DNA from: Epiperipatus broadwayi
Lineage: Eukaryota; Onychophora; Udeonychophora; Euonychophora; Peripatidae
Direction: 5' to 3'
Assembly (NCBI GenBank): GCA_028023455.1
Contig: JAQFVV010012416.1
Span: 6,987,594-7,051,593 of the forward strand
Length of the DNA stretch: 64,000 nucleotides
Position numbers and translations under genes: made by a program. This document shows positions 33,521-46,186 of this stretch, in pieces (the first letter of the stretch is position 1; the number at the start of each line of letters is the position of its first letter). The notes beneath the pieces were generated by a model, which worked only from the letters and a program-made list of their open reading frames with translations, was not told where the DNA came from and did not search any database.

Positions 33521-34449
33521 ATGGCGCCTGGGTCCACAATCAGGGGATTCTTAGCACCCTCCGCCTTTGGCCACCAACCACTGCCTTGGTTGGTGACTTT
33601 ACAGCCTCCTGGGAATAAGGGCCATGCTTTATTTTTGTCTGTCATAATTGTATATATGTATTGGGAAAATATTTATCATTTACACAAACATTCATTCTGC
33701 CTTATCAGGCACTGAGAAGAAAGACCATGGTGTTTCTTGATCTTAAACTCAGAGGTAAAAAGCCAATAAACTCACCACACTGGCTAATGCGTGTTGGTGA
33801 GCAGCCCATCCATGTTCGTATACTATATGAATAATCACATAGTAAAAACAGCTGCAACGACAAGAACATATGGAGTGGACATTAGGAATTTGCCCTGCTT
33901 GGTTCCTTTAAGGCCTCCAAGAGGAATCAAAGGGTCTCCTTTCAGTTAATAGCAAAACTCCTTTCTGCAGCCTTTACACAAATATTGGTAATAAAAATAA
34001 AACCTAAACACCTTACTTTAAACAATACAAAGGTCATTTCCTCATCAATTCGTGCAATACGTGTATATTTATTTTTAAATATCTTAATTTGGTATGCAAA
34101 AATAAAAAATTGTATTAGTAACAGCTATAGACTTTTCTTAAATAATTGGAACTATTTTCTGCTTAACAACTCATATTACTCTTTTTGTGTGTGTCTTGCT
34201 GGTAGCGTTGCATTGTATTGTTTTTGACTGGTAATAATGCCATCAAGCGACCAAGCCTGACTAAGTAATTAATACCTAATATTCTGTTTCTGAATTTGAG
34301 TTATCATTATAAAATATGATTTCTGAATCTTTAAAACATTCATATTTTTTATAAAGTATTGCATTTTTTAAACCACTCACTTCCCTGTTCCTTTTTTTTT
34401 TAATGCCTTTTATTATTAACAACAGCAAATCATTTAATTCTCCGGCTTA

Positions 34450-35116
34450 CTATATTACTTTTTTATAAATCTCATATACACTCTAATGCAATTTTTACAA
34501 TTCCACTTTTATTTTTCTAACAGTTTTGACTGTCTTGCAGTCTTCTTCAGAGCTACAGTAATTAAACACAATCATATAACCATTATTTTATATACATATA
34601 AAATTACATATTTTACATTATTTTTCATAATTATATTTTATTTTTATTTCTATAACTTTGCTTCTCTTATTTCCTAATTATTATTTTCTTATTATTTATT
34701 TATTTATTTATTTTTATTCTTTATTTCTACTTTTATCCTGTCTATCAGTCTAACATTATTCTTTAATATATCTCTATCACCTTTCTACTTTATTTTCTAG
34801 CACCTATTACTCTAATTTTTTTCTTTCTATCATTTATCTATATTTGTTCTTTTATCAATACTTTTTATTTATTCCTATTCCTAATTTTATTAATTATTCT
34901 CATTTTTAATTTACTTACTCATTTTACTTACCTTTTTATAACTTTTTTCTTTTCACATTTATAACTGACTCTTTTTAAAATTCTTTGACCTCTTTTTATA
35001 TACTCCTGATGAAGTCTGCATGATAGTTGAAACTTTTAGAAAAATAAAGAAGGAATTATAAAAATTGCATTAGAGTGTATATGAGATTTATAAAAAAAAA
35101 AAAAAAAAGTAATATA
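34450..35116. repeat. Fold-back element with PLE-type CTGATGA/CTGAAGA motifs
   Basis: Terminal inverted arms (34450-34506 and 35051-35116) share CTCATATACACTCTAATGCA. Just inside the right arm is CTGATGA (35006-35012) with GAAAC at 35029-35033. Just inside the left arm, on minus, is CTGAAGA (34550-34544) with a 5-bp stem GACTG/CAGTC. The centre is a T-rich, low-complexity region. Related to the hairpin at 1009-1190. No ORF. Confidence 0.65.
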
Positions 35117-35382
35117 TATGAAGAAATGCAAAAAAAAAAGAAAGGAGAAGATATAAGAATAATTATCTGGCTTACATAATATGACAAAATAAAACCATCA
35201 CCACTCCCATGACATCTACTGGCAATCTTAATTACCAAATATTTTATGAAGGGTTTAGCTGCAATAAAATGTCTGCTTATCATTGATTATTCATGTTTAC
35301 ATTAGATGGCAGTATTGTGGAGAGATGTAGCTGTGGAGAGGGAATGAGTCTGTAAAACTAATATAAACAAACTAATTATAAA

Positions 35383-37066
35383 TGTAATAGAGAAGAAAGA
35401 GTGAAAAAATATATATAAAAGTATAGTAAGAAGAAAGAAATTGTTAAAATTGGATATTTGAATGTTCAAGATGGTAGAAGACCAGAAAGATGGTTGGAAT
35501 TAAACAAAGCAATTAAAAAAAGGGTTTGAGGTATTAGCAGTAGTGGAAACATATCTAAGAGAAGGAAAAGAACATACATTGGAAAATTTGGTATGGAATG
35601 GTATAAGTATAAAAGAAAAGTTATGTCAAAAAAAATGGTTAAATACTGTAAAGTGTGAAGATCATTTGTGGTTTGAGATAAGGTTAAGAAGACAAGAATG
35701 GTTGGTGGCTATAATTTATATGATCACTGGAGATAATAAAACTATAATGGAGTGGAACAGTAGCATATGTGAATGCCTAGTTTAGGATATACAGAGTTTC
35801 AAAAAAAGTGGAAAGAAAATAATGGTTATAGAAAATATGAATGGGTATATTAAAGAAATGGATGAAGTGTATAACAAGAATGGACAGCTTTTGAAATTTT
35901 TTTGTCAGAGAATGAATTTGAGCATTGGATATTTATCAAATATTTATGAGGGACAGTACACATGGTCTAGAAATAATATATTTCACACATTAAATTATGT
36001 ATTATTAGAGAAAAAGGGATGAATAAAGTACAGAAAATTAAAGTGTTTGATAATGAAGATTATGTAATAGTGATCATAATTTCTTTATAATAGAAATGGT
36101 TAGTAATGTGATGGAAAATAAAAGTAGAAAGGATAGTGAAAGATGTGGATGGAGAATAAGTGATAAAAATAAGTTAGAAGAATATAAAATAAAAGTAGAA
36201 GAAATTATTGGAGGAGTTTGTTGGGGGTGAGTATAAGGACTGGTGTGGGAAGTATAAAAAGTGGCAAATAGGGTTTTAGATGAAAATATTCAGGAAAATA
36301 AAAGTAATAGAAAAGTGAGAAATAGTAAAAGTGTAAAAGAGAGGGGAAAGCATGCAGAGAATATAAGTGTGCTATTAAAAATAAAGAAAGTGAAAAAAAT
36401 GTTAATATTAAATGGAAAAACTTTTAAAAAAGGAGTTGAATAAAATAAATAATTATAGGGAGAGAATGAAATTAAATAGTAAATTATTGAAAGATATTAA
36501 TAAAAATGGAAGAGATGGGAGTAAAAAAAATTTTGAAATATATTAAAAAAAGGAATATAGGGGAGAAAGAAATAGTATTATTAAATAATGAACAGAAAGA
36601 ATATAGCTCTAGAGAAGAATTAGAGACAATCTTAAATAAGTATGTAATGGATATAGAAATGTTGTTAGATGTGAAGAACAGAATAATAACAGATATAAAA
36701 GCACATAGTAATGGGAAAATTGAGTTTTACAGAAAATGAATTGAATGAGGCAGGAAAGAAGTTGAAAAGTGGAAAAGTGAGAGGTTTAGATAAATGAGCA
36801 ACAAAGATGGTAATGAATTTGGAAACTAGGGCAAAATTAAATCTATTGTCATGTTTTAATAAGATGGCACAGATGAGAAAATTTCCAGATAGATGGAGTA
36901 ATACAAGAATAAGGCTACCATTTAAAGGAAAAAATAAGGATCATAGAAAGTTAAACAACAATAGACCAATAGTGGTAACATCAGTGCTATATAAAGTTTT
37001 CTTATATATAGTGACTGGAAGATTGGCAAAATGGATGGAAGAAAATAATACACTGCAAGAAAACTG
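35383..37066 (+). mobile_element. LINE-B: 5' half (endonuclease and RT start), decayed
   Basis: Broken open pieces give, in order: an endonuclease start (KIGYLNVQDGRRPERW near 35430), its middle (35543-35785, METYLREGKEHTLENLVWNG), its end (35822-36022, with GQYTWSRNNIFHTLNYVLLE corresponding to the W..S...LDY motif), a lysine-rich linker, and the first RT segment (36807-37066, FPDRWSNTRIRLPFKGKNKD and NRPIVVTSVLYK). It stops where HH-1 sequence begins at 37067. At least five stops or frameshifts. It complements the 3' half at 23320-24722; whether both are one family rests on composition and domain order only. Confidence 0.75.
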
Positions 37067-38335
37067 CTCCAATCCACAACTCTTCAGCTTACAATTTCAT
37101 TGAAAATCTGGTGATGGAATGTTCAAAGCCCACATTAGTGTCAAGGTTGTCATCCTTCTCATGTTGATATTGAGTCATTCTTACCTCTCATGTACAGGAG
37201 AACAATCCATTTATACATACATATGCAAGGGGTGGGTAGACCTTTTACACACTATTTATATAAATTAATACAGTGTACAGGCTTACACCTGCATTTAAAT
37301 GTGTAATATATGCGGGATTCAAACTTAGACTTTCACATGACCCACAACTCTCAGTGCCATCTCATATTGTGGACCCACCTGATCACACACATGTTGAAAA
37401 GATAAATAATCACCAATATAGTATTCTTCTGTACATGAGGGGTAGGAATGACTAAACATCAACATGGGTAAGATGACAACCTTGGCACTAAGATGGACTT
37501 TGAACATTCCATCATCAAATTTTCAATAAAATGGTAGGCTAAAGAGTTATGGGTTGGAATAGTTTAAAGCCTGTTCATTATAGTATGAAGATTGGCTATC
37601 TTAATATAAAGCTGAGTACTGATTGTATATATGTGTGGAGATGGTAATCTGGACCAACTGATGAGTGCTGGTTTAGCATGAAATACATATACTTGTGATT
37701 ATTTATCTTTTTAACATGTATGTGATCAGATGGGTCAGCAATATAAGATGGCACTAAGAGTTGTGGGTCATGTGAAAGTCTGAGTTTGAATCTTGCATAT
37801 ATTACTTATATAAATGCAGGTGTAAACCTGTACAATGTATTAATTTATATAAATAGTTTTTAACAGGTCTACCCATCCCTTGCATATGTATGTATATATG
37901 GATTATTCTCCTGTACATGAGGAGTAAGAATAACTAAACATCAACATGGGTAGGATGACAACCTTGGTACTAATGTGGACTTTGAACATTTCATTATCAG
38001 GTTTTCAATGAAATGGGAGGCTAAAGAGTTGTGGGTTGGAGTCGTTTGAAGCCTGTTCATTAAAATATGAAGGTTGGCTATCTTAATATAAAGTTGAGTA
38101 CTGATTGTATATATGTATGGATATGGTAATCTGAACCAAGTGATGAGTACTGGTTTAGCACAAAATACATATATTGGTGATTTTTTTTTTATCTTTTCAA
38201 CATGTGTGTGATCAGGTGGGTTAGAAATATAAGATGGCACTGAGAGTTGTGGGTCATGTGAAAATATGAGTTTGAATCTTGCATATATTACATATATAAA
38301 TGTGGTGTAAGTCTGTACAATGTACTAGAATCACT
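37067..38335. mobile_element. HH-1 array: one minus unit, two plus tandem units
   Basis: A minus-strand unit (37067-37455) is followed by two plus units with a period of about 482 bp (CATCAACATGGGTA at about 37457 and 37939). The same head-to-head plus tandem layout occurs in HH-2 (10465-11771). The first plus unit has an intact hammerhead (37653-37696); the second is damaged (GTGATGA, ACAAAA). It sits at the broken end of LINE-B. No TSD was found. Confidence 0.75.
37653..37696 (+). ncRNA. Hammerhead ribozyme core, HH-1 type
   Basis: CTGATGA (37658-37664), 5-bp stem II GTGCT/AGCAT, GAAA (37680-37683), minimal stem III AT/AT, predicted cleavage after A37691. The 5' stem I arm is ACCAA; the 3' arm is CTTGT here, while other copies have TTGGT, which pairs perfectly. 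The core is intact with one stem I change. Confidence 0.55.
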
Positions 38336-41300
38336 TATAAATGAAAGAATAAAACTCTTGAAAAAAACTTTTACTGAATTTGGTATTGAGATTCGTCTGT
38401 TATTATTCTAAAGCTTATTTTCTGAACTCGTCATCCGTTGTCGAAGATGTGTTGATAAAAAGAAAATTTAACTTTTTTTTTCATTTTTTACTTTTAATTT
38501 TAAATTGTTATGCTTTAAGAAATATATTATATTTAATATTTGTCATGTTGATTTTAAAATGTATGTATGGTCATAAAATAATATAGGGTATGTATATTTA
38601 AAGTGAGGAGATAAATAATAACTTTATTTTGACATTTCAATGGAATTTCATTCGACAAATGTTATTAAACAATAATAGTTTTGGTAATTTAATTATTTAT
38701 TTAGAATATTATATTTATTATAATTTCATATTTAGTATTATTTCAGAATTTGTTATGAAAAATTATTTCTCATAACACGCTAATTGTCATTTGAAATTTA
38801 TAAAGAATATTTGCGTCAGAGTGAATGATGTTTCTTAAGGTCGGTTATTGGCACCGGCATGATTGTACATATGTTAGATGATAAATTCTTTTATTGAACA
38901 CTTATTTACATGTGTATTTTATTGCTATGTGTATGCTATAGTTATCATTAGACTATATTAGTGAAATTATAATTAAGTTAGAGTGACTATAATTCTTCTA
39001 TTAAGCATCTATTTATTTCTGTGGGGGAATTTTATATGTTATTTCCAAGTTATATCTTAGTTGTTATTTAAAAAGAGTACCTTAATATCATACTTGTAGT
39101 TTATTGCTTGGGTATGCTTACAGTGTCTTAAACTTAAGGATTTCTCAGCAAAATGTAATTGTTGGTTTATATGGGTGTTCAGTTGTTGTTGTTTTTTTTA
39201 AGTTTCATTCCCATAACGCATAGAATAAATTGTAGGGTAAATATAGGTCTTCTAGCCATGTGGGCAGATTAGGTCATTATGATGTAATTCCCATAATCTT
39301 CCTATATCAGCTTATTCAAATGTATTTATCAAAGAATCCAATTAGACATCACACCTAATTTAGCAATTATATGTTGAAGTCTTAATGAAATTTATTCCAT
39401 CCACCTAAACCTATGTATTTGTGCATAGTTGCAAAATCTAGGACTTATATCCTCTATGTGTGAAGAGTCAGTAATACTATGGATGTTCCTTAACATTACA
39501 CATAGGCAACTTTAATGATAATTTAAATATAAAAGTAAAATAATTATGACTTTACCAAATAATCACGATAGCAATATAGACAGTCAATTGATCGTACATA
39601 ATTGCTATTTTTTAAAAAAATATATATATAAGAGGAATAATTATAATACATTATTTTTAAATATATTAATTTTAAATTTAAAACTATTTCAAGTATGACC
39701 AAGTTAACCCATTAAACATCACATGATCACTGTTTCTTCTGGCATCCATTGATTACTCTGGCTTCCACTGAGTGGCACTACTGTATGGAGAGTTTTGCCT
39801 ATTTTATGACTTGTTATTATTTATTTCAAAATATTGGAATTTATTCATAAGTGTATTAAATATTCTTTCAGAAATAATACTTCTGAAAAGCTTAATTATT
39901 ATCAAATAGTTAATACAGTAGTTAAAACAGAGTATATGCTTATTAATTAACTGAAGGAAATATGTATTTGCTATAAAAGGTAAAACATGCTTTTAACCAA
40001 TATTAATGATTAGTTCTAAAGTACTTCCTGTTACAGTAGTATTTTATATTGCTTATATCAATATAACTCAAGTAAAGTGTAACTTATAACTGTGCCAGCC
40101 TTCATCAAAAATATTTACCCACTTGAAAATATGATGGTATGGAAAAATATTTGTATTGTTTATTTGAAAAGGATAAAGAAAACTTAATTATTGAAATTAA
40201 TTGATTAGCAATCTAAGTTGTTGTCAATTGTATAACAAAAATTTATAACATTAAATTTATTCTAGTAAAATATGTAAACAATTGTCTCACTGGGATGTTT
40301 TATATAATGTAAATAAAACTTTAATAGTGTTTTCTTGTAAGTTATAAAAATTTGTTTTTATAATAAATTGTTAATTTTTGTGAAACTTTAAGTTTGGTTG
40401 TTTTGCCATTATTTATGTTTTCCTATTTCTATTTGATATCAGCACAGATCTTAATTTGATTTAATATTTACATTATATTTAAATTGCACACTGATAATAA
40501 ATTATTTTATTTGGAAATATGTATTATGTTAACGAAAATGATTTATGAAGATAATGGTTTTATTAAAGTATATATGTCAATTGGTTCATGAATTATAATT
40601 GCTTCATAGAAGCTTTCGAAGAAATCAAAATCTATTGGATCATGCACAAGAGTGTCATGTTTAATCATCACATAAGCTTATGTCATATCAGATTTAAGAA
40701 ATTGCTTTTATCTATTTAAAATTGGTAACAATTAATAATATTACGATTTGACTTATTTTGCATTCAAATACAGAACTTATTGTTTTAAGATGTGTAAGCA
40801 GAACTGTATTTGGATATCCATATGCCAGTTATTTTATTAAAGAAAATAATAAACTTTGTTTAAATATTTGCATTATAAGATTAGTTATACTATATTTATA
40901 GTATTAAAGGTTGGTGCTGTCATCTTGAGAGATGATTCCCGAGTATTTTAATAATCCAAATTATATTTTATTAGATTTCTTAAATTATAATAGAGATTTT
41001 TCGTAAATTAATTTAAAATCCTATAAGACGTAAAGTAATTAATTTTATAATTTAGTTATCATATTGCAGAGTAAAGTTATTCTAGTTTGTTTAATAATAT
41101 ATTATTTTCTATTTTTCTAAATTTTGTCTGGATTATTAGATTTCCATAAAATTGCCCTTTGTTATCCAATAGCCTGTGCTTTGTTCTTTCTGTAATAGAT
41201 TCTCCCTGGATAAAGATTAAAACACAATAAAGTTTAGATCAAGATTTACTTCAAATTAAAATTAGAATATAAATTTATTCTTATAATAAATTTTAATATT

Positions 41301-42473
41301 ATTATTTTTAAATATTTAATTGGAATATTATTTTAGCTTTATTTAAATAGGATTATTATAGTTAGTTATAGAGATATGATTGTAATTTTTAAAGGGCTGG
41401 AATTCAATGGTAGTTCTATGCGGTCAAGTAGGTGTCTTTGATACTTATTTGATTTTAAAGCAGTCTGTACACCGTAGCATGGGAACACTGTCTCGTAATT
41501 AAATTTATTTTCATTATTATTCTGAGCTAGGCAATTATTAATTCATCAGTAATTACTTGTTAAAGCAGTTCTGAGATCAGTGGTTATTATTATTTGCTTA
41601 TGTTGCTTGTAATCGCTTGTCTTCTCGCGCTGCTTAGCTTATCTTTGCTTGGATGGTTCATTCTCCAGCAGGTTACAATATATATATATATATAAGGCTG
41701 TGTTATTTAATAATTGCATTTATATAAACAAATGTGATTCAATGTCACATATCATTAAAAATGAGGTACTTACTCTGCCCTGGGATATATAATTTGAACT
41801 TTTGCAAATAAAAAGCTGATTTTAAAATTTGGCTATTAAATAAAGATCACATTCTACTTCCAGTATTTTCCGTGAATGTTGGTTTACTTGATAAGTACAT
41901 TTAAATAACAAGTGGCCGCCATTTTTTAAAACATTTATCGACTTTGAGTGCTTTTCTTTCGTAATGCATAGTAGGATAGTTTTCTTCTCCCAAAACCTAA
42001 ATATATATGTTGAATATATTGCAAAACAAATAAAAAAATGGGTGATGGAGATAGGATTTATTTATTAATAGTAATTTATTTTCATTTACATCAACAACAA
42101 TGTCACATGACTTTTTCATATACTCAGAACATATGCTTCCAAGAGCAGATGTATTCACCCAATTCCATAATTATCTGCCATAAGCTTGAGTAATCAATGC
42201 TCATTATTTGGAATTAGAAACTGACTAATTTTGGATTTATAGAACTATACGAATGAGGTAGTTTGAATAGCATAAAATAGAAAATGGTGCCTATTAGATG
42301 TTTATGTGCATCAAATTCACCAAGAAACTGGCCTGGAAATATTATAGCACTATATCATCTGAGTTCATTGATGATTCAACCTTACAGTAGATAGATTTAC
42401 AGAATTGTAAAAAAAAATATGTTTCTATATTACATATACATATGTAATCTTATTTCTTTAATGTTAATTTTAG
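38336..42473. other. Long intron, largely unique
   Basis: No recognisable gene or repeat except an HH-2 fragment (39705-39806) and a short TA run near 41680. The stretch 41380-41660 is slightly less AT-rich but has no exon-like frame that I can support. Confidence 0.45.
39705..39806. repeat. HH-2 remnant
   Basis: A short fragment with both HH-2 borders: TTAAACATCACATGATCAC (reverse) followed by CTTCTGGCATCCATTGATTA and GGAGAGTTTTGCCT. The hammerhead and most of the unit are deleted. Confidence 0.65.
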
Positions 42474-42568
42474 CCAATAGGTGTTCTTTCTGAGAATCTT
42501 CTTCAACTAGTGAAACTGGAGCAAAAACGAAATAAGCAAAGACTTGCAATCAAAAGACAACAAGGAAG
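42474..42568 (+). CDS. Host-gene exon D (basic helix)
   Basis: A 95-bp exon after acceptor TTAATTTTAG, ending at donor GGAAG|GTAAGA. It opens in phase 0, as exon C requires, and reads PIGVLSENLLQLVKLEQKRN then KQRLAIKRQQG, ending two bases into a codon. It is probably a single amphipathic, strongly basic helix. The pattern KRNKQRLAIKRQ loosely resembles RPA32-binding helices of XPA, TIPIN and SMARCAL1, but this is only a pattern likeness. Exon C before it and exon E after it agree in phase. Confidence 0.78.
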
Positions 42569-43751
42569 GTAAGAAAAACTTAATTAACTTATTCAGATTT
42601 TAAAATATGCTTTAATTAGAGAAATTAACTAGAAAAAAGTTTTATTCATAATTTAATGCTCTATTTCTGCTCAGAAGAGATCACGTGGGTGCTAAATCAG
42701 ATTTTGTTTTTTTATCCCTGAAATCATCTATGTCATCCATTTATAATCATTGTTATTATTATCTTAGCACCAAAGTCAAGAAAAGATTTTGCAAGTTAGA
42801 GTCTTATAAATGATAGTAGAAGAGCTAAAAGTTATTTCAAGGATTGTAGTGATAATACGAATAACCATTTACATAAACAATATGATGATGAGTAGGTAAA
42901 AATCAAAAATGTAATTCAAAATATATTGTATGGTTTAGTAGAATTATGGATTCTGGAACTCAAGACCTATGAATCAAGGCTCCAGTTCTCTCAGCTCCTG
43001 TATTCAAACCTCTTATGAGAATTCTTGAGCAAATAAATAATCTAATTATTATTATTTTTGAAAATGAACACAACAAAAGCTCCTTAATACTAACAATGGA
43101 TTGGAATGTTGTTGAAAATCAGAGACAGAAGATAAAATTGTAGGACATTTTACATTGGAAGATTGAAAAATAAAGAAGGTAAATTTTCAATTTATTCACG
43201 GAGCAACTAAATTAGAATGGGGTATGACAATAAATCACAAGTCAGATTTTCAAAAAATCACAAACTTACAAACAATGCCCAATCTTTTTATTGGACAATA
43301 GACTGTCATTGATAGATAAAGTGGTCCTTGTTTATTAAAAATGATGCTTTGGAAATCAGACTCCTGAATTATTGGGTAATATATTTGGTCTTAATTACAC
43401 CATGATTAAGTCTATATTATGTTACATATTTTAAATTATATATGAACTTATTAAAATTATTAATATAAGTATATATAACAGAGCATTATGATATAATGGT
43501 GATGCACTTGGATAGTCAGTAACTGGTTTTGGACTCCTGCTAGGTAAAATTTGAAAATTATGTGGATATCAATCAAACATAGAATTATTTGCTGTAATTC
43601 AACTATAACCAACTCTGTTAATTATTTAATATTGGCTGGCAAATGAATAAATAACTATTTTTAGTAGAGAGTAAAAAGAGGTTGGAAAATATTTAAACTT
43701 TCAACTTTGGTTAGAAATGTTTTCTTTTCATTGTTCATTTCTAAGGATAAG
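42569..43751. other. Intron sequence, nothing recognised
   Basis: No coding frame or recognised repeat. Weak tRNA box B-like strings occur (for example TATTCAAACC near 43002) without a supporting box A. Confidence 0.4.
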
Positions 43752-44190
43752 AGCCATAGATGAACTTTTGTTCTGTAAAAATTATTTGAAGGCTATTTTT
43801 ACCTATATATATATATTAAAAACCACTCAACACTTAGACAATCCCAATATCAATATAATCAACAATTTCAAACTGTTGTCAAGGCAACCTCCTTTTAACA
43901 ATAAATATGAGCCATAGATGAGCTTTTGTTCTATAAAAATTATTTGAAGGCTATTTTTACCTATATATATATATGTATATATTAAAAACCACTCAACACT
44001 TAGACAATATCAATATAATCAACAATTTCAAATTGCTGTCAAGGCAACCTCCTTTTAACAATAAAGGTTAAAAGGAAGGTGCCTTGACAGCAGTTTGAAA
44101 TTGTTGCCTTTACAACAGTTTGAAATTGTTGATTGTATTTATACTGGGATTGTCTAAGTGATAGTGTTTTTCAATGATTGCTTACAAAAC
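43752..44190. repeat. Tandem plus inverted repeat cluster
   Basis: A unit of about 155 bp containing AAATTATTTGAAGGCTATTTT and AACCTCCTTTTAACAATAAA is repeated directly (43752-43905 and 43910-44065). It is followed by an inverted partial copy (44065-44180) sharing AAGG..CCTTGACAGCAGTTTGAA. TA microsatellites flank it (44212-44248; 44292-44311). Confidence 0.7.
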
Positions 44191-44210
44191 CATTTAGCCT
44201 TAAGCATTAT

Positions 44211-44211
<1 letters not shown>

Positions 44212-44248
<37 letters not shown>
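44212..44248. repeat. TA microsatellite
   Basis: Uninterrupted alternating T and A for about 37 bp, with a second, shorter run at 44292-44311. Confidence 0.9.
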
Positions 44249-44252
<4 letters not shown>

Positions 44253-44789
44253 ATTGATATTAGAATTGTATAAGTGTTGACTGGCTTTGAATGATATATA
44301 TATATATATATTTGCATGTGTGTGTGTGAAGGGGAGTTATTTGTATGCATTGTTCTATGTCAATCCAGTCATAATTGTCATAATTTTGTTTTTTGCAATT
44401 CATTTAGCCAGTCATTCTCTTAATAAATTGTATCTTATTATTTTCCTGAAAGGACAGCTATTAAATTTTGATAATTCAGAACCTCCAAAGTTGTAGATGT
44501 TCTTCAAATTGAGTTTGTTTTTGATATAATCTTTATTGTATATATAGGAGATAACTACCATTAAGCACTATTAAGCAACATTTAAAATATGATGGCTAAA
44601 AACCTGATCCTGTTTCTAAAAATCAGTATAAATATTTACATTTATTTAATTATAGAAAAAAAAATTTAAGATTTGTGTGTAAGTATGTATGTGCTGATTA
44701 GAAACAATTAATTTTAAATAAAATAATTTTATTTATTTTAGATAGTTTCACCAGTTTTATTTTTCCAAAAATATTTATTTTATCACAAT

Positions 44790-45460
44790 ACAAAATGGCT
44801 ATTATTAGCCAACTGCAGAATGATGGTTTTTTCAAGTTTGATTCAGCTTGTCTGATTTCTAGCCTCTCTTCTTTACATCACACCAGCAAACTTCCTTACT
44901 TCATCTATCCATCTCACATATGGTCACTTTCTAGGTCTTTTCTAAACACTGAGAAATATTGCAAGAGTTATCTGATAAATTAGTAAAGTAATAATTAAAG
45001 ATAAATATTAAACATTACTATATTTTTTTTGGGAGGGGGGGGCGGATTGATGATCTGTAAGTAAGAACTGGTAACATATAATGTTAAAACACTTTCTTTT
45101 CAAATACATAGGCATATTTTTAATACTAAGATTTTACCAAAAACACTACATCCAAGTTTATTCTTTGATTAATTATATCCATTATGTTTCCACCTATATT
45201 AATAATCTGTTCAAGGTATATATAGTTGTGAATGTCTTTTAATTCATGACTATCAATCTTTATTTTGTTCTTCTTAGAAAATGCATTGAATATTACTTTC
45301 ATTTATTTAATATTTATCTTTAATCCTACTTTCCTATCTTTTTCAGATAACTTTAACAATATTTTCTGAAGCTCTGAAGCATTATTTGCAAAAATAACCA
45401 TTTCATCTGCAAAATTTAGATGACATAAATGATCTCCATGTAATTTTATCACCCTAGAAT
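44790..45460 (-). mobile_element. RTE LINE fragment (C-terminus and RT), decayed
   Basis: Antisense RTE sequence in two blocks: 44795-44945 (matches 30705-30845 of the intact copy, C-terminal end) and about 45040-45460 (matches 31080-31500, RT palm to connection), separated by a deletion/insertion with a G-rich run. The TSD of the PLE pair begins just to the right at 45486. Confidence 0.8.
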
Positions 45461-45744
45461 ATGAATTTTATAAATAATGAAAGTAAATAATTAGTGTTTT
45501 CATAAAGGTTTGTGATGATGGTATGGTATTCTAGTTGTATTTTTATATTGGACTATTTCGATCATCTAATACACGTATTGAATGTCTTTAAAAAACTTTA
45601 ACTTTATTTAAATATTTTAAATACTTTCAACTGTTTGTAATAACACATCAAACAGGTTAGTATATGCATTATGTTTTGAGAGGTATTATTCTCCCTCTTC
45701 TTCAGGTGTTACTGGCCAGACCAGTGACAGTACTAGCATGGTAT

Positions 45745-45812
45745 TGGAACCTGGATCCTTAGATTCTTGATTATTCAATTTTGAGATAATACTCTAACCA
45801 ACTGAGCCATCC
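45745..45812 (-). promoter_or_regulatory. tRNA-like module in PLE end (minus copy)
   Basis: On the minus strand: box A ATGGCTCAGTTGGTTAGAG (from 45810) and box B GGTTCCAATACC (near 45752-45741). Mirror of the module at 49096-49170. It could serve as an internal Pol III promoter or derive from a captured tRNA; which of these is not shown by the sequence. Confidence 0.6.
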
Positions 45813-45988
45813 TGCCAAGGGCAACAGTCAGTAGAAAGAAATTTCATATACTTATCTATGAGAATCCTCCTGATTTTTCTAGTTTTTTCTAAGAGCAAAA
45901 TTGATTAATGGTTTCCATACATTATGTATGTATAGTCACACTAGGTTGGCTTATGGGATTTTTTTGTCTTGTCATGTGAGCAGTTTCT

Positions 45989-46186
45989 TTAAATTTTTTT
46001 TTTTGTACCTTTTTCTTTATCCAATATTTTTGTATTTTCCCATATCTTAGACACATATGTTTTCTCTCTTGTAATCATAAGCTTATGTTCTTGCAAGCAC
46101 TTTTCAATGGTATGACTGTGCCCACCAATATATGTTCTTCCACATTTACATGGTATTTCATAGGTGTAGTTTTTTCTTTTCAGCAT
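45989..46186 (-). pseudogene. PLE GIY-YIG endonuclease fragment
   Basis: An open piece with the GIY-YIG core in PLE form: YEIPCKCGRTYIGGHSHTIE, followed by an EHK segment. In PLEs the pattern Y.I.C.C...YIG.T...... R..EH is the nicking endonuclease that makes the target cut. The arginine expected after YIG is replaced (HTIEKCLQEHK). It is probably inactive because the surrounding frame is broken. Confidence 0.85.

Larger units (their letters stand above)
30683..33972 (-). mobile_element. Full-length RTE LINE with 11-bp TSD
   Basis: A 3,290-bp element bounded by TTTACACAAAT (30672-30682 and 33973-33983). From its 5' end (33972): a 452-bp 5' UTR, an ORF of 516 codons (33520-31970) with endonuclease and the start of RT, a one-base frameshift, the rest of RT (31980-30694), and a 3' end of repeated GAT (ATCATCATC on plus). 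The single-ORF endonuclease-RT layout, DYEKAFDS motif and trinucleotide tail suit the RTE/BovB clade. At least five other fragments in the window belong to this family. Confidence 0.93.

Noticed and set aside
38380-38586. 68-codon open frame
   Set aside because: AT-rich chance frame with no conserved motif, no splice or promoter context.
41380-41660. Less AT-rich stretch, possible exon or enhancer
   Set aside because: No frame with fitting splice sites in the phase needed between exons C and D; no evidence for regulation.
43752-44065. CRISPR-like direct repeats
   Set aside because: Only two long units in tandem, in a eukaryotic context; no short repeat-spacer pattern.
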